From contig NC_030826.1 in assembly GCF_001704415.2 (NCBI RefSeq), positions 30,933,324 to 30,997,323 of the forward strand: a stretch of DNA of 64,000 bases. Direction: 5' to 3'. The position numbers and the translations under genes were made by a program. Shown here piece after piece: positions 1 to 10,997 of this stretch. This DNA comes from Capra hircus (Eukaryota > Chordata > Mammalia > Artiodactyla > Bovidae). Below the pieces are notes generated by a model, which saw only the letters and a list, made by a program, of their open reading frames with translations, had not been told where the DNA came from and did no database searches. The number at the start of each line of letters is the position of its first letter. Within the stretch, counting starts at the first letter, position 1.

Positions 1-885
1 ACCCTTCGTAAGCACACTGCCCTAATTACGGTGGGCATTTGGGGGCAGGGGGGATGCGGGCGGCTTGTTAGGCTTCCAGATGGCTCCCAAGCAACCATAT
101 CTAAAATGGACTTGGATGCATTTTCCTTTTTCCCAAACACATGTGCTTTCACAGGGGGGAGAATTTATGAATAGCAGAGTCAGATTAGCCCAGATTTCTG
201 GCATGGTATTGCCACAGATAGAGCCTCACGTGGGCTGCGGAACCTTTCCGTATGTTGGATGCGGAAACCGTGTTTTCCTGTCTGGGTCATTTAGCAGATG
301 ATGGTCCAGTTGACCTGTCTTTAGTGATTGACTTCTGCATCACCCCAGGGGCTGGCATGGGTCTTCAGGTCTTCACACCAGACCAACCACGTGACCAGGG
401 ACCTATAATCTTAGACCTGGATCTCCCTTCTCACTTGGTCTTGAGGTTCCACTTCGGTCATCGAAGCAAAATGTTAGCAAGGTGTCATGCTTTCTTCCCA
501 GTACCCCTAAAACACAGCTGTTTCTTTTCAGGACTTGTTTCAAAGTAGAACCTTGGGCATAAAACCTGATTTCCAGCCTCATCCATGGATGGAATGACCA
601 AGGGCGAATGGAGGTTGGGTTTCAGCATAGGTACCAGGTGTTCTTACTAATTTGAAAGCATATTCTTGGAGCGCCAAGCAGCTGGTCACTAAGAGGTACT
701 TTCCACTTGTTTATGGAGACACTGGTGATTGCTGACGTGTGGATGAATTTTGACTCTTTATCAGGTAGCGTTGGGACCAGCTCACTGTTGTGTTAATCAC
801 TAGTCTCTATCCATTTTGATGACGTTCTGAGTTGAGTGAACCTTTTAGGGCAAAAACTAGTTTGTATTATTTTGCTGCTGAAAAG
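1..885. other. Unique intronic sequence, nothing recognised
   Basis: No long open frame, splice-bounded exon or recognised repeat. Short open frames here lack any known motif. Confidence 0.5.
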
Positions 886-1255
886 GCTTCAGTGGCTTTT
901 CATTGCCCTGAGCGCCCCAAATCTTTCCAGGGGCCTACAAGACCTGGCCAGACGTGGCTCCCTTCTGGTCTTTTCATTCTCCTTCTGTTCCGCTGACCCC
1001 TCCCGTCCTCCTCTGTGCTCCATCGACGGTGGCCTTCCTTGCCCCAAATGCACCAAGCTCACTTCTGTCTGGGGATCTTGCTCCAGGTGTTTCCCACTTT
1101 CCCTGCTTGGCTAAGGGTCCGCTCTTCCTGCATGCCTCTTCCTCTTCATCCAGGTCTTTGCTCAAAGACTTTTGAGAGGGCCCCTTCCCCTCTTCCCACT
1201 CCCCCCGTCATCTTGTTCATTTTTGTCACAGCACTCATCACTCTTTGAAATGCTC
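886..1255 (+). repeat. L2 LINE 3'-region fragment
   Basis: Contains the degenerate L2 landmarks in order: a CTACAAGACCTGG stretch, a 'caggtctttgctcaaa'-type stretch near 1152, then a CACAGCACTCATCACTCT stretch near 1228. A short poly-T follows at about 1267-1280. Confidence 0.6.
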
Positions 1256-2045
1256 TTCTTTTTCATTTTTTTTTTTTTTGATTTCTTACAAGCACAAAAC
1301 CGTAGAATGTACCTACTGCCATTGTATGCTCAGTGTGTATAGTGCAATGCTTTCTAGGCAGTTGGTCCTCAGTTCATGGTTGTTGATTAATCCAGTTGAC
1401 CATGGGGTCCATGCAGGTAAGTAAAAGGGGGCAGTCACTTTCTCTTACGGAGAACGTACCAAGGCATGATCCTAACGCTGCTTCTTAATTTCTTGACTCG
1501 GTAGAAGCAGTGGGATTGGATGCTTGGAATTTAGGTGTGGGGTTGGTGGACCACCTATTGGTGATGCTTTAACAAGCCACTGGATGCTTGCCCTGTGTGT
1601 CTTTGAAAGGATGACATTCTTGTCTTTGAGGGAGGGCAAAGAGATGCGAGGGTGGTCCTACCTCTTGGCATCTCACCCGGCTTGCCTTCTGTAAGCGGTA
1701 GGTTCTGGACGTCTCCTGAATATAAAACTGCCAGGGATCAGATCCAGTCTCTTTAACGAGGAAATGCTGTACTTACACATACCTTATGGAGTTAGCAGTA
1801 TTTTCTCTTGAAGTGAGTGCTTCTCTGTAAAGAGGGTGCCAGCAACTGGGAAGAGTTTCAAGCCCACTGCAGTTAACTAGGAAAAGTGTCGTCTCCTCCT
1901 TGGTTTGCTTCTCCCATCTGTGCACACCTTCCTTCTCCTCTCCGTTCGCTGCAGCCCATCTTTTGGGAAGCATCTCTCGACTTTCCAGACTGTACCACCG
2001 AGCGCCTCGTGGTTCCAGGTAGCACTGGCTTTTGAGTGGGATGCA
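1256..2045. other. Unique sequence, nothing recognised
   Basis: Poly-T at 1267-1280 and otherwise mixed-composition DNA without a supported gene or clear repeat. Confidence 0.45.
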
Positions 2046-2047
2046 TC

Positions 2048-2150
2048 TGGCTGGATGGTTCCTGACTACAGGATCTTGAGCTGGGCTCTGCTCCTTAGTT
2101 TCCTCATCTGCAAAATGGGCATAATAAGGGTTGTGCTGAGGTGATGGAAT
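2048..2150 (+). repeat. MIR SINE fragment
   Basis: The core MIR phrase 'tcctcatctgcaaaatggg' followed by a 'cataataa' stretch is clear at 2100-2129, with the conserved upstream part eroded. Confidence 0.65.
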
Positions 2151-2229
2151 AGGAAAGGACCTTTTGTATTCTATGACAAGTTCATCACTAAAGGGATGTT
2201 GCCAGTAAGCTTAAATTACACATAATGGC

Positions 2230-2612
2230 CTGTCTCTGGGAGTCCTGCCCCCCAGGTCATGAGCATTAAGCCAAACTACCTTAGTTTAGCTTCCAGGAAA
2301 CTTCCTGATCAAGCTCACCTGTGAATGACTGCAGGGAGAAAGAAATTAACACATCCCTTCTGGAGGCTAACCCAAACCAAGAAATGTTTGACTTTACTGT
2401 CCCTCCCCCCCGCCTTTTTTTTTTTTTTTAGTATTAATGTAAAAGAAGCCTGAATTCGAACTCAGGCGAGATGGATCTTTGGGACATGAGTCCACCATCT
2501 TCTTGGTTTGCTGGCTTTCCAAATAAAGTCACTATTCCTTGGTCCAACAGCTCCTCTCTCAATTTATTGGCCTCTTGTGTGGCGAGCAGTACAAGCTTGG
2601 ACTCAGTACCAG
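2230..2612 (+). mobile_element. Solitary ERV LTR (bovine class I type)
   Basis: The block reads as a retroviral LTR: a U3-like part, then an AATAAA signal at 2522-2527 followed by GTCACTATTCCTTG, then a stretch ending GGCGAGCAGTACAAG. An internal poly-T lies at about 2417-2430. No internal retroviral genes or second LTR are found next to it, so it looks like a solo LTR. It resembles cattle LTRs of the BTLTR1 type from memory; the subfamily is not certain. Confidence 0.6.
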
Positions 2613-2754
2613 TGATGTTGTGATTGTGGCAATGAGGTCATGGGATTACCCCCAGAAAGCACCCAAAACCATGCTCAGCCAAGGCATGCTTCATAAATAG
2701 TAGCCACAAGTACCTTTGGGCAGATGCCATTCCTGGCTTGTATGCTTATTCTTT

Positions 2755-2992
2755 CATTCAGTAAATGCTTATTGGATGCCTGCTATTTGCCAGGCTCTGT
2801 ACTTGTTCACGAACTGTTGCTGTGCAGAGTAAACAAAACCCGTTTCTCTTGTGTACTGTAATTTTTATCTTGTCTCACTTACCTTTCCCAGTAGACTTTA
2901 AGCTCCTTGCAGGCAGGAACAGCTGTCCTCTAATGCCTGGCGTATAGTCGGTTCTCTGAAATTCTTTGGCAATTGAATATATAAGTGAATGA
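2755..2992 (+). repeat. L2 3'-end fragment
   Basis: It begins with 'tcattcagtaaatgcttatt' and ends with the L2 terminal phrase 'gcaggcaggaacagctgtc' through a GCGTATAGTCGG stretch, the normal order for an L2 3' end. Confidence 0.65.
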
Positions 2993-3297
2993 GAGGTCCT
3001 GGTGTCATGGACAAGGATGTGAGAGGCTCCAGACACGGCCCCTTTCTCCTTTTGGGATGGTAATGGGTGTGCTGATGCATGACCACAGCTGTACTCCTGG
3101 GCGTTGGAAGGACGGAGCAGGAGTTAAGGGAGGAATCAGTTCATGCTGGCTTAGGATACTGAGTTTCTTACCTTGAGGAGAGTCTATCGGTTGCTGGGGT
3201 GAGAGGCACTCTGAAAGACATAGAGTATTTTTTCTGCAAAAGGCATGTGGTTTGTGTTGGGTGGAAATAGAGCCCTGAGCTGAGATTTAGAGACCTG

Positions 3298-3327
3298 CTA
3301 GGTGACCCAGAAAATAGAACTAAAACT
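3298..3327. repeat. Left copy of a long target-site duplication
   Basis: These 30 bases recur at 3535-3564 with four mismatches, on either side of a Bov-tA. That length is unusual for a SINE target-site duplication. Confidence 0.7.
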
Positions 3328-3534
3328 GGCCTTCCTGGTGGCTCAGACGGTAAAGAAGTTGCCTGCAGTGCAGGAATCGTGGGTTTGATCCCTGGGTCAA
3401 GAAGGTCCCCATGGAGAAGAGAATGGCTACCCACTCCAGTATTCTTGCCTGGAGAATTCCATGGACAGAGGAGCCTGGCAGGCTACAATCCATGGGGTCA
3501 CAAAAGTGTCAGACACAACTGAGTGACTAACACA
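3328..3534 (+). mobile_element. Bov-tA SINE
   Basis: Sense tRNA-Glu-derived head (GGTGGCTCAGACGG, box-B-like GGTTTGATCC), then the BovA body (CCACTCCAGTATTCTTGCC, GGAGAATTCCATGG), ending in a GAGTGACTAACAC stretch. Confidence 0.93.
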
Positions 3535-3564
3535 CTAGGTGACTGAGAAAATGGAAGTAAAACT
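3535..3564. repeat. Right copy of the long target-site duplication
   Basis: Matches 3298-3327 in 26 of 30 positions; the pair brackets the Bov-tA at 3328-3534. Confidence 0.7.
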
Positions 3565-3810
3565 AGCACCTTGACTTGGTGAGGAGGAGGTTCCTTCAGG
3601 CTCCAGTGAGGGGTGGTGGACGGCATAGCAGCCCCTGCCGTAGATGTCTATTAAGAGTTAAAGGGAGCCTGGCTTATATCGAGTACCCAGGAAATGGTTG
3701 GTGAGGCTCCTTGTGCCCATTCAGTCCTCTGAAAACACTGGCTTCCGAGTGTAAAGGACTTCTCAGATGCCCACAGCCACTGACCAGTGATGGCTATCAA
3801 TGGGCTCTGT

Positions 3811-4007
3811 GCTAAGTTGCATTAGTCGTGTCCAACTCTTTGTGACCCCATGAACCATAGCCCACCAGGCTCCTCTGTCCATGGGATTCTCCAGGCAAGA
3901 ATACTGGAGTGGGCTGCCATTTGTTTCTCCAGGGGATCCTCCTGACGCAGGAATCGAACCCCCGTCTCTTATGTCTCCCAAATTGGCAGGTGCCACCTGG
4001 GAAGCCC
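3811..4007 (-). mobile_element. Bov-tA SINE, antisense
   Basis: Read on the plus strand it starts with the BovA 3' end (TTAGTCGTGTCCAACTC) and ends with the reversed tRNA head (CCACCTGGGAAGCCC). It supplies the C-terminal half of a meaningless 210-codon antisense frame at 3812-4444. Confidence 0.93.
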
Positions 4008-5479
4008 TCATTGCTCATGTGCAAAACAGGGTGATGTTCAAGGGACTCGAGTAGACAAGGAGCTCTGGAAGTGTGGGAGGGACCAAGTCTGGTTGGGTTG
4101 GATTCTTTGGTTCTTAAAGCTCTGAGTTGGGGGAGTGGAAGGTCAAGTTTGGTCTGTGCAGCCCCGTCTTCCACTTCTAGACTGCTCGGCCTGCCACCTT
4201 GGGCAGGCTTGGTTTCTGGTGCAGAGCCGGGAGGGCTGAGCATCACTGCTGCTGTGCAGCTCTCAGGATGCCACTGCTGCCACCAGGGGTACCCAGATAG
4301 ATGCCGAGGATGCAGCCGTCTCCAGGAGCACTGGTGCTGCAGACACCTTGGCTCGAGCCAAAGCAGCCAAGACCAGTGAGGATCTTTTCCTGAAGGTGTC
4401 TCTGAGACACTTCTTGGCCCATCAGCAGGCCTCCTAAGAGCCATGGTCCAGTTGATAGGGCGTCACAGAAAAGTCAGAACCAACTCCAGATTAGTCATCG
4501 GACTCTTGTGCTCCTGCCTGTATTTCCCCGTGTCTTTCTGTTACGCAATAGGGCTGGGCACACCCAAACCTGTCCCCCCAGGAGCACTGTGGATGTTTGT
4601 AAGGTCTCAGAGTGATGTTTTTCATTAGTTTTATGGAAGCCTGTGTCAGGCCACCTGCTGCGGTGTGTGTGTGTGACAGAGAAACAGAATGTACTCACCG
4701 ACGGATGAGCAGGCTAGCAGATCTGGAATGTATTCTCTGCTTGAGTCTTCCAGGCTCCTCACTATGCAGACCTGCCAGCTTGCAGCCTCGGGCTGGACTG
4801 CTCCCGGTTGTCAGGATTTCCTGCAGGACTCTGTTCTCCCAGACCTGCAAGTCATCACCAGGGAGCCATTCTCAGCAGCAGATAATGACTCCCCCCTTCC
4901 ATTGTCCATCCAGCGAAGAAATGTATCACGATGGGTGATGACGACTGTTTCCCCTCTAGACAAAGTGAATCAGTAGCTGAGCAGAACAGTCATTCAGTTG
5001 AAGGTTGTTTCTTTTAGAGGGGATTAGTAAGGATCTCCTGATCTCTTTTAATAATATGAGATTCAAATGCCATATTGATAATGACAACATGTATTTCAAA
5101 TGCTATATTGATGACAATGGGAAATAATACAATTAAGCCTCAACTCTGCAAGGAGTTAGTGGTAGTTTGGAGAGAGGTGTGGGGAGACCGGGAGTGGGAA
5201 AGAGTTAGGGCTCTCCCGTTGGGTGCTGACGCACCTCTGCCTTTGGGAAGTGTGTGGCTGTCTAGCAATTTTAAACTCTCCTTTCTGTCCAGGAAGCAGA
5301 TGTTTTTGCTTTCATTTTCCAACTTCAGAGTTTATTTTTAGGATAAATGTTTATTTTCCCACAGAATTCAATTTACTTTTTTTAAAACTTTCTTTTCGGT
5401 TGTGTAGATGATACTTGTTTATTGTAGAAAAGTTATAGACTCGAGGGTGGGCAAAAAGGCAAAAAAAAAAAAAAATCAT
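4008..5479. other. Unique sequence, no supported gene
   Basis: GC-richer around 4080-4440. A short plus-strand frame ends at about 4438 but has no recognised homology. Nothing else supportable is seen. Confidence 0.5.
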
Positions 5480-5496
5480 CAGTCTTACTACCTGGA

Positions 5497-5628
5497 GCGA
5501 CTTCATGGGTGGTGCGGTGGTTAAGACTCCCTGCTTCACTGCAGAGGGCTCGGGTTCAATCCCTAGTCGGGAGCTTAGATCCTGCCTGCCACAAGGTATG
5601 GCCAGAAAACAAAACAGAAACCCCCCAA
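5497..5628 (+). mobile_element. CHR-type tRNA-Glu SINE
   Basis: The phrase 'ggtggttaagactccctgc' and 'gggttcaatccctagtcggg' mark the artiodactyl CHR family. CTACCTGGAG flanks both sides (5488-5497 and 5642-5651), a short target-site duplication. Confidence 0.8.
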
Positions 5629-5659
5629 ACCAGTAATCTGACTACCTGGAGACCGCAGT

Positions 5660-6560
5660 AATATTATGGATATAGTCTTCCAAGTTTTTAATAGGTATAT
5701 TTCTATTCTTAAAGACATAGCGACCAGTGGCTCTGTACTTTTTGCAACCCGTCTTTTCCTTCTTTGTGTTATATTTTGAATATCTTCCCATGTCGGTAGC
5801 TGTGTTTACAGCATGACTTTTCAAAGCTATGTAATATTACATTAGAGTCCACTGAGTTCCTTTGGTAATCATGTAGCAAGTATTTCCTATGGGTTTACTT
5901 TCCTAGGATGAGGTCTTAGAAACGGAGTTTCTAGGCCAAAGAATAAATGAGTTTTTAAGACTGTGAGAGTGTATATTTCATATATATGAATCACACACAC
6001 ATTTTCTGTTTTCATCCTCAGAAGAATTGTTAATTTCTTCTCCCCAACTCCATCAGTAACTAATTTTATGACTTTGTTAATTACCTGAATAAAACCAAAA
6101 CCTTTTTTCCTCTCAAATTTCTATAGTGAGGTTGAGCATTTTTTATGTCTATTGGATGTTTGTGGCCTTTTGTGAGTTGCCTGTATAGGTCTTTGTCCCA
6201 TGTCTTTACAGTCATGTTCATGACTATTTCTGATTGATTTTAAGGTCATTGCTAATATATTAAGTATATACACTTAGTCTTATGCCATGCAGTCTCCCTA
6301 TAGTTTTCTCTGCCTTTGATATTTTATGTCATTTTTAATATTTCATGACCTCAAGTCTATCAATTTATGGTTTGTGCTTTAAATGTTATGCTTTGGAACA
6401 CTTTTCTCAGCCTAAGATTACATAAATACATGGGTTTGATTCTTAGGTTGGGAATTTTCATTACCATTTATATAATTTTATTTTGCCACCAGATCTTTTA
6501 TTTGTCAAATTCTGTGATTTTGGTGTGTGACATCACATAGGTGTCACGTTTAGTTTTTGT
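5660..6560 (-). repeat. Old L1 LINE, antisense, 3' portion
   Basis: AT-rich sequence carries degenerate antisense L1 landmarks in order: a TTGAATATCTTCCCATGTC stretch, 'ggagtttctaggccaaag', then 'tgaggttgagcattttttat'. It probably continues beyond the BovB insertion at 6571. Confidence 0.5.
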
Positions 6561-6570
6561 TTCTAAACAG

Positions 6571-6942
6571 TTGTTGTTGCTCAGTTGCTGAGCTGTTTCT
6601 GACTCTTGGCAATGCCATGGACTGCAGTACACCAGGCTCCTCTGTCCTTCACTCTCTCCCAGAGTTCATGTCCATTGAATTGGTGGTGCTCTCTAACCTT
6701 TCATCCTCTTTGTCCTCTTTTCCTCCTGCCCTCAATGTTTTCCAGCATCAGGGTCTTTTCCAGTGAGTCAGCTCTTCGCATCAGGTGGCCACAGTACTAG
6801 AGCTTCAGCAGCAGTCCTTGAATGAGTATTCAGGGTTGATTTCCTTTAGGATGGGCTGGTTTGATCTCCTTGCAGTCCAAGGGACTCTCAAGAGTCTTCC
6901 ACAGCACCACAGTTCAAAAGCATCAATTCTTTGGCACTGAGC
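6571..6942 (-). mobile_element. BovB 3' fragment, antisense
   Basis: It runs from the BovB tail (TTGTTGTTGCTCAGTTGC) through CCAGCATCAGGGTCTTTTCC and CTCAAGAGTCTTCCAC to an AATTCTTTGGCACTGAGC end; 5' truncated. Confidence 0.93.
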
Positions 6943-7189
6943 AGGGATTTGAGGTGGGCTTTGCTGCCCAGGTGAGCAGGGGTGGATCGGTACATCCCAT
7001 CCTTTGGGCAGGAGTGCAATGGAGTTGGTCTGGGCCCCTCATCCTAGCTTCGTCTGGGGCAACTCCTTGGCTTGACAATTAGGACTCAACAGCTTTGCCT
7101 AAAGATCGTGTGCCTTAGTCACAGCTAGTTATAAATAGCTTCCATATTTAAAAAAAATGTTGATTATATTCTTTTGGCTTTGCTCACTG
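6943..7189. other. Unassigned sequence beside the BovB insertion
   Basis: No recognised repeat or coding signal. Confidence 0.4.
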
Positions 7190-7790
7190 GTTTATTTTTA
7201 GTATGTTTTAAAATGTATGCATTAAGTTGGGAGAAATTGACAATTTTGCAGTGTTTAGTATGATGAGAATTCTTTCTGTCTGGGAATGATATATTTATTC
7301 CAGTTTGTTTATGATCCTGTAATCTAGTTTTTGTCTACAAGGTCCTGAATAATCTTGCGCTTATGTTTAGGTAATTTGTTATTGTCATTACTGTAGCCTT
7401 AATGGTTGGAGTCTTTTGTTAAGTGATATTTTCTTACTCTTTATTGTTGGAATGTAGGAAAGTTGTTGATTCTTGTATAATTATCTTGATCACCTTCATA
7501 CAGACTTTCTCATTGCTTATAAGTACTTTAACAGAAATTGAGTGTATTGAGTTTTCCAAGTAGTAATCATATTTTCTACAAATAGTAATTTTGTTTCTTC
7601 CTCTCCAGTATTATACTTATCATATTTTCATGTCTAATTGCATTGTCTAGGACTTACAGAACAGTGTTAAACTATTGATGAATATATGGTGAAATGTGAA
7701 CTTCCCTGTCTTATTAGCTCTGGAAATGCATGATTGGTTTGAGAGACTTTGTTTTTTAATCATATTACATGTCGCATAAATTTATTATTT
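7190..7790 (-). repeat. Old L1 ORF2 remnant, antisense
   Basis: The stretch 'gcattgtctaggacttacag' followed by CTTCCCTGTCTTATTAGCTC at about 7642-7721 is the antisense of the L1 reverse-transcriptase region. The sequence is too decayed to carry an open frame. Confidence 0.5.
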
Positions 7791-7884
7791 TATTTTGAAT
7801 TTTTCTTTTGCACCAAAGTTAAATTTGACTGCATTGTCGTGGTCTTTAGAGGTAGTCATGTATTTTTCACTCAGTAATTTATGC

Positions 7885-7990
7885 CATAGATATTTATTGA
7901 GCACTTGCTATGTTCCAGGCATTATTTTCTGTGCTGCTGATACAGCAGTGATAGTTCCTCCTACACATGAAGGCCTTGTGTTGTACATTC
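7885..7990 (+). repeat. L2 fragment
   Basis: The phrase TATTTATTGAGCACTTGC followed by a TATGTTCCAGGCATT stretch is a standard L2 3' motif. Confidence 0.6.
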
Positions 7991-8134
7991 TTGAGCCTCA
8001 GTAGACTTTCTGATATTGAGCTCTCCCTGCCTTCCTGCAGTTGATCTTATTTGACTATGCTTGCTAGTTATTTTTATACAGTGCTAGGTTTAGTGCTTCA
8101 GGATTTGGGCATTCAGTATTCCTATGTGTTCTTT

Positions 8135-8321
8135 TGTTGCTAAGTCTTATCTGACTCTTTGTGACCCCAGGTACTGCAGGACTCCAGGCTCCTCTGCCCC
8201 TGGATTTCCCAGGCAAGAATACTGGAGCAGGTTGCCGTTTCCTCCTCTAGGACATCTTCCCAACCTAAGAATCAAACCCATGTCGCCCGCATTGGCTGGT
8301 GGATTCTTTACCACTGAGCCA
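8135..8321 (-). mobile_element. Bov-tA SINE, antisense
   Basis: BovA body (CCCAGGCAAGAATACTGGAG) followed by the reversed tRNA region (TGGATTCTTTACCACTGAGCC). Confidence 0.9.
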
Positions 8322-8399
8322 TAACATTGTTAAACAGACTGTTCACTTCTTTTCCTGTGCAATGGTAAGGTAAGGAATTACTTGTTCTTTGAAGGTTCA

Positions 8400-8620
8400 A
8401 AACAACCTTTCCAGGACAGTTTTTGGAGGTGGTTCTTTGGCAGCTTTCCCAGTTTCTTCAGCGATCACTGGACTATTTGTGTTTTCTATCTTTTCCTGAG
8501 TCATTTTAGTAACCTATGTTATAGAAAAGCATTCCTTTTTTATGCCTTTAAAACTTAATAGAACCTGTGAGTATATAGTCGTACCTCCTTTGTCAGCCAA
8601 ATTTGCATTTCCCTCTTTTC
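8400..8620 (-). repeat. Probable old L1 segment sharing an 82-bp block with 9677-9758
   Basis: A block starting TATAGAAAAGCATTC at about 8521 recurs near 9682. Order and AT content fit an antisense L1 interior, but the family call is tentative. Confidence 0.35.
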
Positions 8621-8891
8621 ATCTGGACTAACTTTGCCAGGGGTTTCCCTTCTTCCCATACCCCAGATGCACCTCTCTTATGGTGGAGGATGTGATGAAT
8701 CATGTTGGTTCTTTATGGAAGTGACACATGTCACTTCTGCTCACATCCAGTGGTTAGAGCAAGTCACCTGCCCCATCCCACCAGGAGCTGGGGCAGGGAA
8801 AGGCAGTCCCTTGTGGACCCGGAAAAGGAGAGCCACAAAGGCCACAGCTCTGTCTCTTGCCACCCGGGACTGGGCAGTGTCTTTTATAGGC

Positions 8892-8918
8892 TTTATTTAT
8901 TTATTTATTTATTTTTTT
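8892..8918 (+). repeat. (TTTA)n simple repeat
   Basis: About six tetranucleotide units ending in poly-T. Confidence 0.85.
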
Positions 8919-8928
8919 TGACTCATGG

Positions 8929-9171
8929 CAGCAATACTTTGGCCATCTGATGTGAAGAGCTGACTCATTGGAAAAGACCCTGATGCTGGGAAAGATTGAG
9001 GGCAGGAGGAGAAGAGGGCAACAGAGGCTGAGATGGTTGGATGGCATCACTGACCCAATGGACATGAGTTTGAGCAAGCCCTGGGGGATGGTGAAGGACA
9101 GGGAAGCCTGGCGTGCTGCAGTCCATGGGGTCGCAAAGACTGGGACATGACTTAGTGATTGAACAACAATG
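8929..9171 (+). mobile_element. BovB 3' fragment, sense
   Basis: Begins near CAATACTTTGGCCATCTGA, continues with GACCCTGATGCTGGGAAAGA and ends with GTGATTGAACAACAATG, a BovB tail. Strongly 5' truncated. Confidence 0.92.
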
Positions 9172-9557
9172 TGGAAGCATGGCTAGAAGTTGGGTGCTCT
9201 GCGCAGCTCCATTTTGTGGAAGTGGCAGAGTAGGACAGGCGCAGACCATCAGAGCTGTGGCCTAAGTAGGCCACGCACGGGCAAATGCTCCCTCTCAGCT
9301 GCTCTCTCCTGAAGGTGGATCTTTGTAGCCTCTGGGTCCCTCCTGTTACTTCAGTTTAGGTGGTTCTGGAAATGCTAATGAACTGCTCTTGACATGATTA
9401 AAAATAACTGTCACATTCATTCAAGGTAATCGAGTGTCTTGTTGGTAGCCATCCACAAAGAGCATACTATGAACATCTGCCAATAGAAAATTCATTTTGT
9501 TTCCTGACTGTAGTTTCACCAGAAAGCATAAGGAGAGTGAGTGCCCTTTGAAAGTAC

Positions 9558-9581
9558 TTTTTTTTTTTTTTAAAAAAAAAA
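9558..9581. repeat. T14-A10 homopolymer switch
   Basis: A run of about 14 T is immediately followed by about 10 A, a perfect self-complementary AT block. Confidence 0.8.
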
Positions 9582-9676
9582 GCTCTGTATTGGAAGAAAA
9601 GCAGTTTCTGTATCTGCAAAAGCCTCTACCAACTTCTACATGACAAATAAACTGAGCAGGGACCTTTACAAAATGA

Positions 9677-9758
9677 ATGCTATAGAAAAGCATTCTTTTT
9701 TTATGATTTTGAAACTTGGTAGAATCTATGAGTATATACTCATATCTCATTTGTCATA
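9677..9758. repeat. Second copy of the 82-bp block seen at 8516
   Basis: Alignable end to end with 8516-8597 at roughly 80-85% identity by eye, same orientation. Confidence 0.6.
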
Positions 9759-9824
9759 TCAGGGAAATGAAAAGTGGACTGAGCTTTTATTATTTTGTCA
9801 TTTGCTTATGGATACTGTTATGGA

Positions 9825-10019
9825 GCTTCCCTGGTGGCTCAAATGGTAAAGAATCTGTCTGCAATGCAGGAGACACAGGTTCGATCCCTGGGATGGGAAA
9901 AACCCCTGCAGGAGGAAATGGCAACCCACTCCAGTATTCTTGCCTGGAGAATTCCACGGACAGAGGAGCCTGGTGGGCTGCAAAGAGTTGGACACGACTG
10001 AAGCGACTTGGCGTGGCAT
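9825..10019 (+). mobile_element. Bov-tA SINE
   Basis: Full tRNA head (GCTTCCCTGGTGGCTC), box-B-like GGTTCGATCC, and BovA body. The 3' end is shortened, with the usual 'ctacagtccatggggtc' segment missing. Confidence 0.92.
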
Positions 10020-10343
10020 GAATACTGCTGGGATTGCAGATATAAGCTTCGTTTGCACAGCTGCTCTTGGTGGTGTGTGTCCTGCGTCTTACGGCAGACA
10101 CTTGAATGCACTTTACAGACGTTCCTGTTTCATCTTCGTGACTCTTCAGAATAGTTACTAAAGTAGCAGGAGGGGCCCTGAGGCTGCAGAGGTCCATCCT
10201 CAGGAGACACCCCCAGTGTTTGCACAAGTCTCCAAGCAGGTGAGCGTGTGATGCTTCTGGGTGCAGAGTTGATAAGGAAAGGACAGCAGTTGAGATTTGC
10301 TCCTGGATTTGCTGGTTTTGACACTGATGTTCTTTATTGCTGT

Positions 10344-10355
10344 ACTTTGAGTCTG
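10344..10355. repeat. Target-site duplication, left
   Basis: ACTTTGAGTCTG here and at 10568-10579 flank the Bov-tA exactly. Confidence 0.85.
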
Positions 10356-10567
10356 GGCTTCCCTGGTAGCTCAGACGATAAAGAATGTCTGCAATGCAGG
10401 AGACCCAGGTTCAATCCCTGCATCGGGAAGATCCCCTGGAGAAGAAATGGCTACCCACTTCAGTATTCTTGCTTGCAGAATTCCATGGACAGAGGAGCCT
10501 GGTTGGCTACAGTCCATGGGGTCACAAAGATTTGGACACAACTGAGGGACTAACACTTTAACTTTTC
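10356..10567 (+). mobile_element. Bov-tA SINE with perfect 12-bp duplication
   Basis: Complete sense copy from GGCTTCCCTGGTAGCTC to the GACTAACACTTTAACTTTT tail, bracketed by a perfect 12-bp duplication, so the insertion boundaries are certain. Confidence 0.95.
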
Positions 10568-10579
10568 ACTTTGAGTCTG
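10568..10579. repeat. Target-site duplication, right
   Basis: Second copy of ACTTTGAGTCTG. Confidence 0.85.
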
Positions 10580-10763
10580 CAGGAGGGAAAAATTTGGAAA
10601 ATGTTGAAATGTCTGACGTTAGTGGGATGACTAAATTCTGGCCCATCTATGCAGTTGTAACAATCTTAGTGTTTCCCTAACGTTCAAAAAAATGTAATGA
10701 CTTGGGAGAAATGTTTAAGATAAGGAAACAGGATACAGAAGGCATACAAAGTTGAGACTGTAC

Positions 10764-10799
10764 AGTTTTTTTTTTTGTTTTTTTTTGTTTTTTTTTTGT
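10764..10799. repeat. T-rich tract with single G interruptions
   Basis: Runs of T broken by single G residues, low complexity. Confidence 0.8.
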
Positions 10800-10997
10800 A
10801 AAGAGTACATAGAACAGACTGGAAGGAAATCAGGAAAGCCTGGACAATTCAGCATGCAGTGTTTATCTCTGGGTAGGATTAGGAGTGGTTTGGTTTCTTG
10901 CTATTTGCACTTTCTAAAAATTTCCAAATTCTTTAAAAATAAACACTAAAAAAAAAAAAAAAAAAATAAAAATAAACACTAAAAAAAAAAAAAAAAC
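10800..10997 (+). repeat. Old interspersed repeat 3' end with duplicated poly-A tail
   Basis: Ends in AAAAATAAACACT followed by poly-A, then the same AAAAATAAACACT and a second poly-A. The body ('agactggaaggaaatcagg' then a 'tatctctgggtagga' stretch) resembles a dispersed mammalian repeat whose name I cannot assign. Confidence 0.45.

Noticed and set aside
2230..2612. A possible full endogenous retrovirus
   Set aside because: Only one LTR is present, with no gag, pol or env sequence on either side.
4270..4440. Plus-strand frame ending HFLAHQQAS that looked protein-like
   Set aside because: No family recognised, no poly-A or splice context, and only about 55 codons.
3812..4444. A 210-codon antisense frame
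   Set aside because: Its C-terminal half is antisense Bov-tA and the rest shows no domain. It is chance openness through a SINE.
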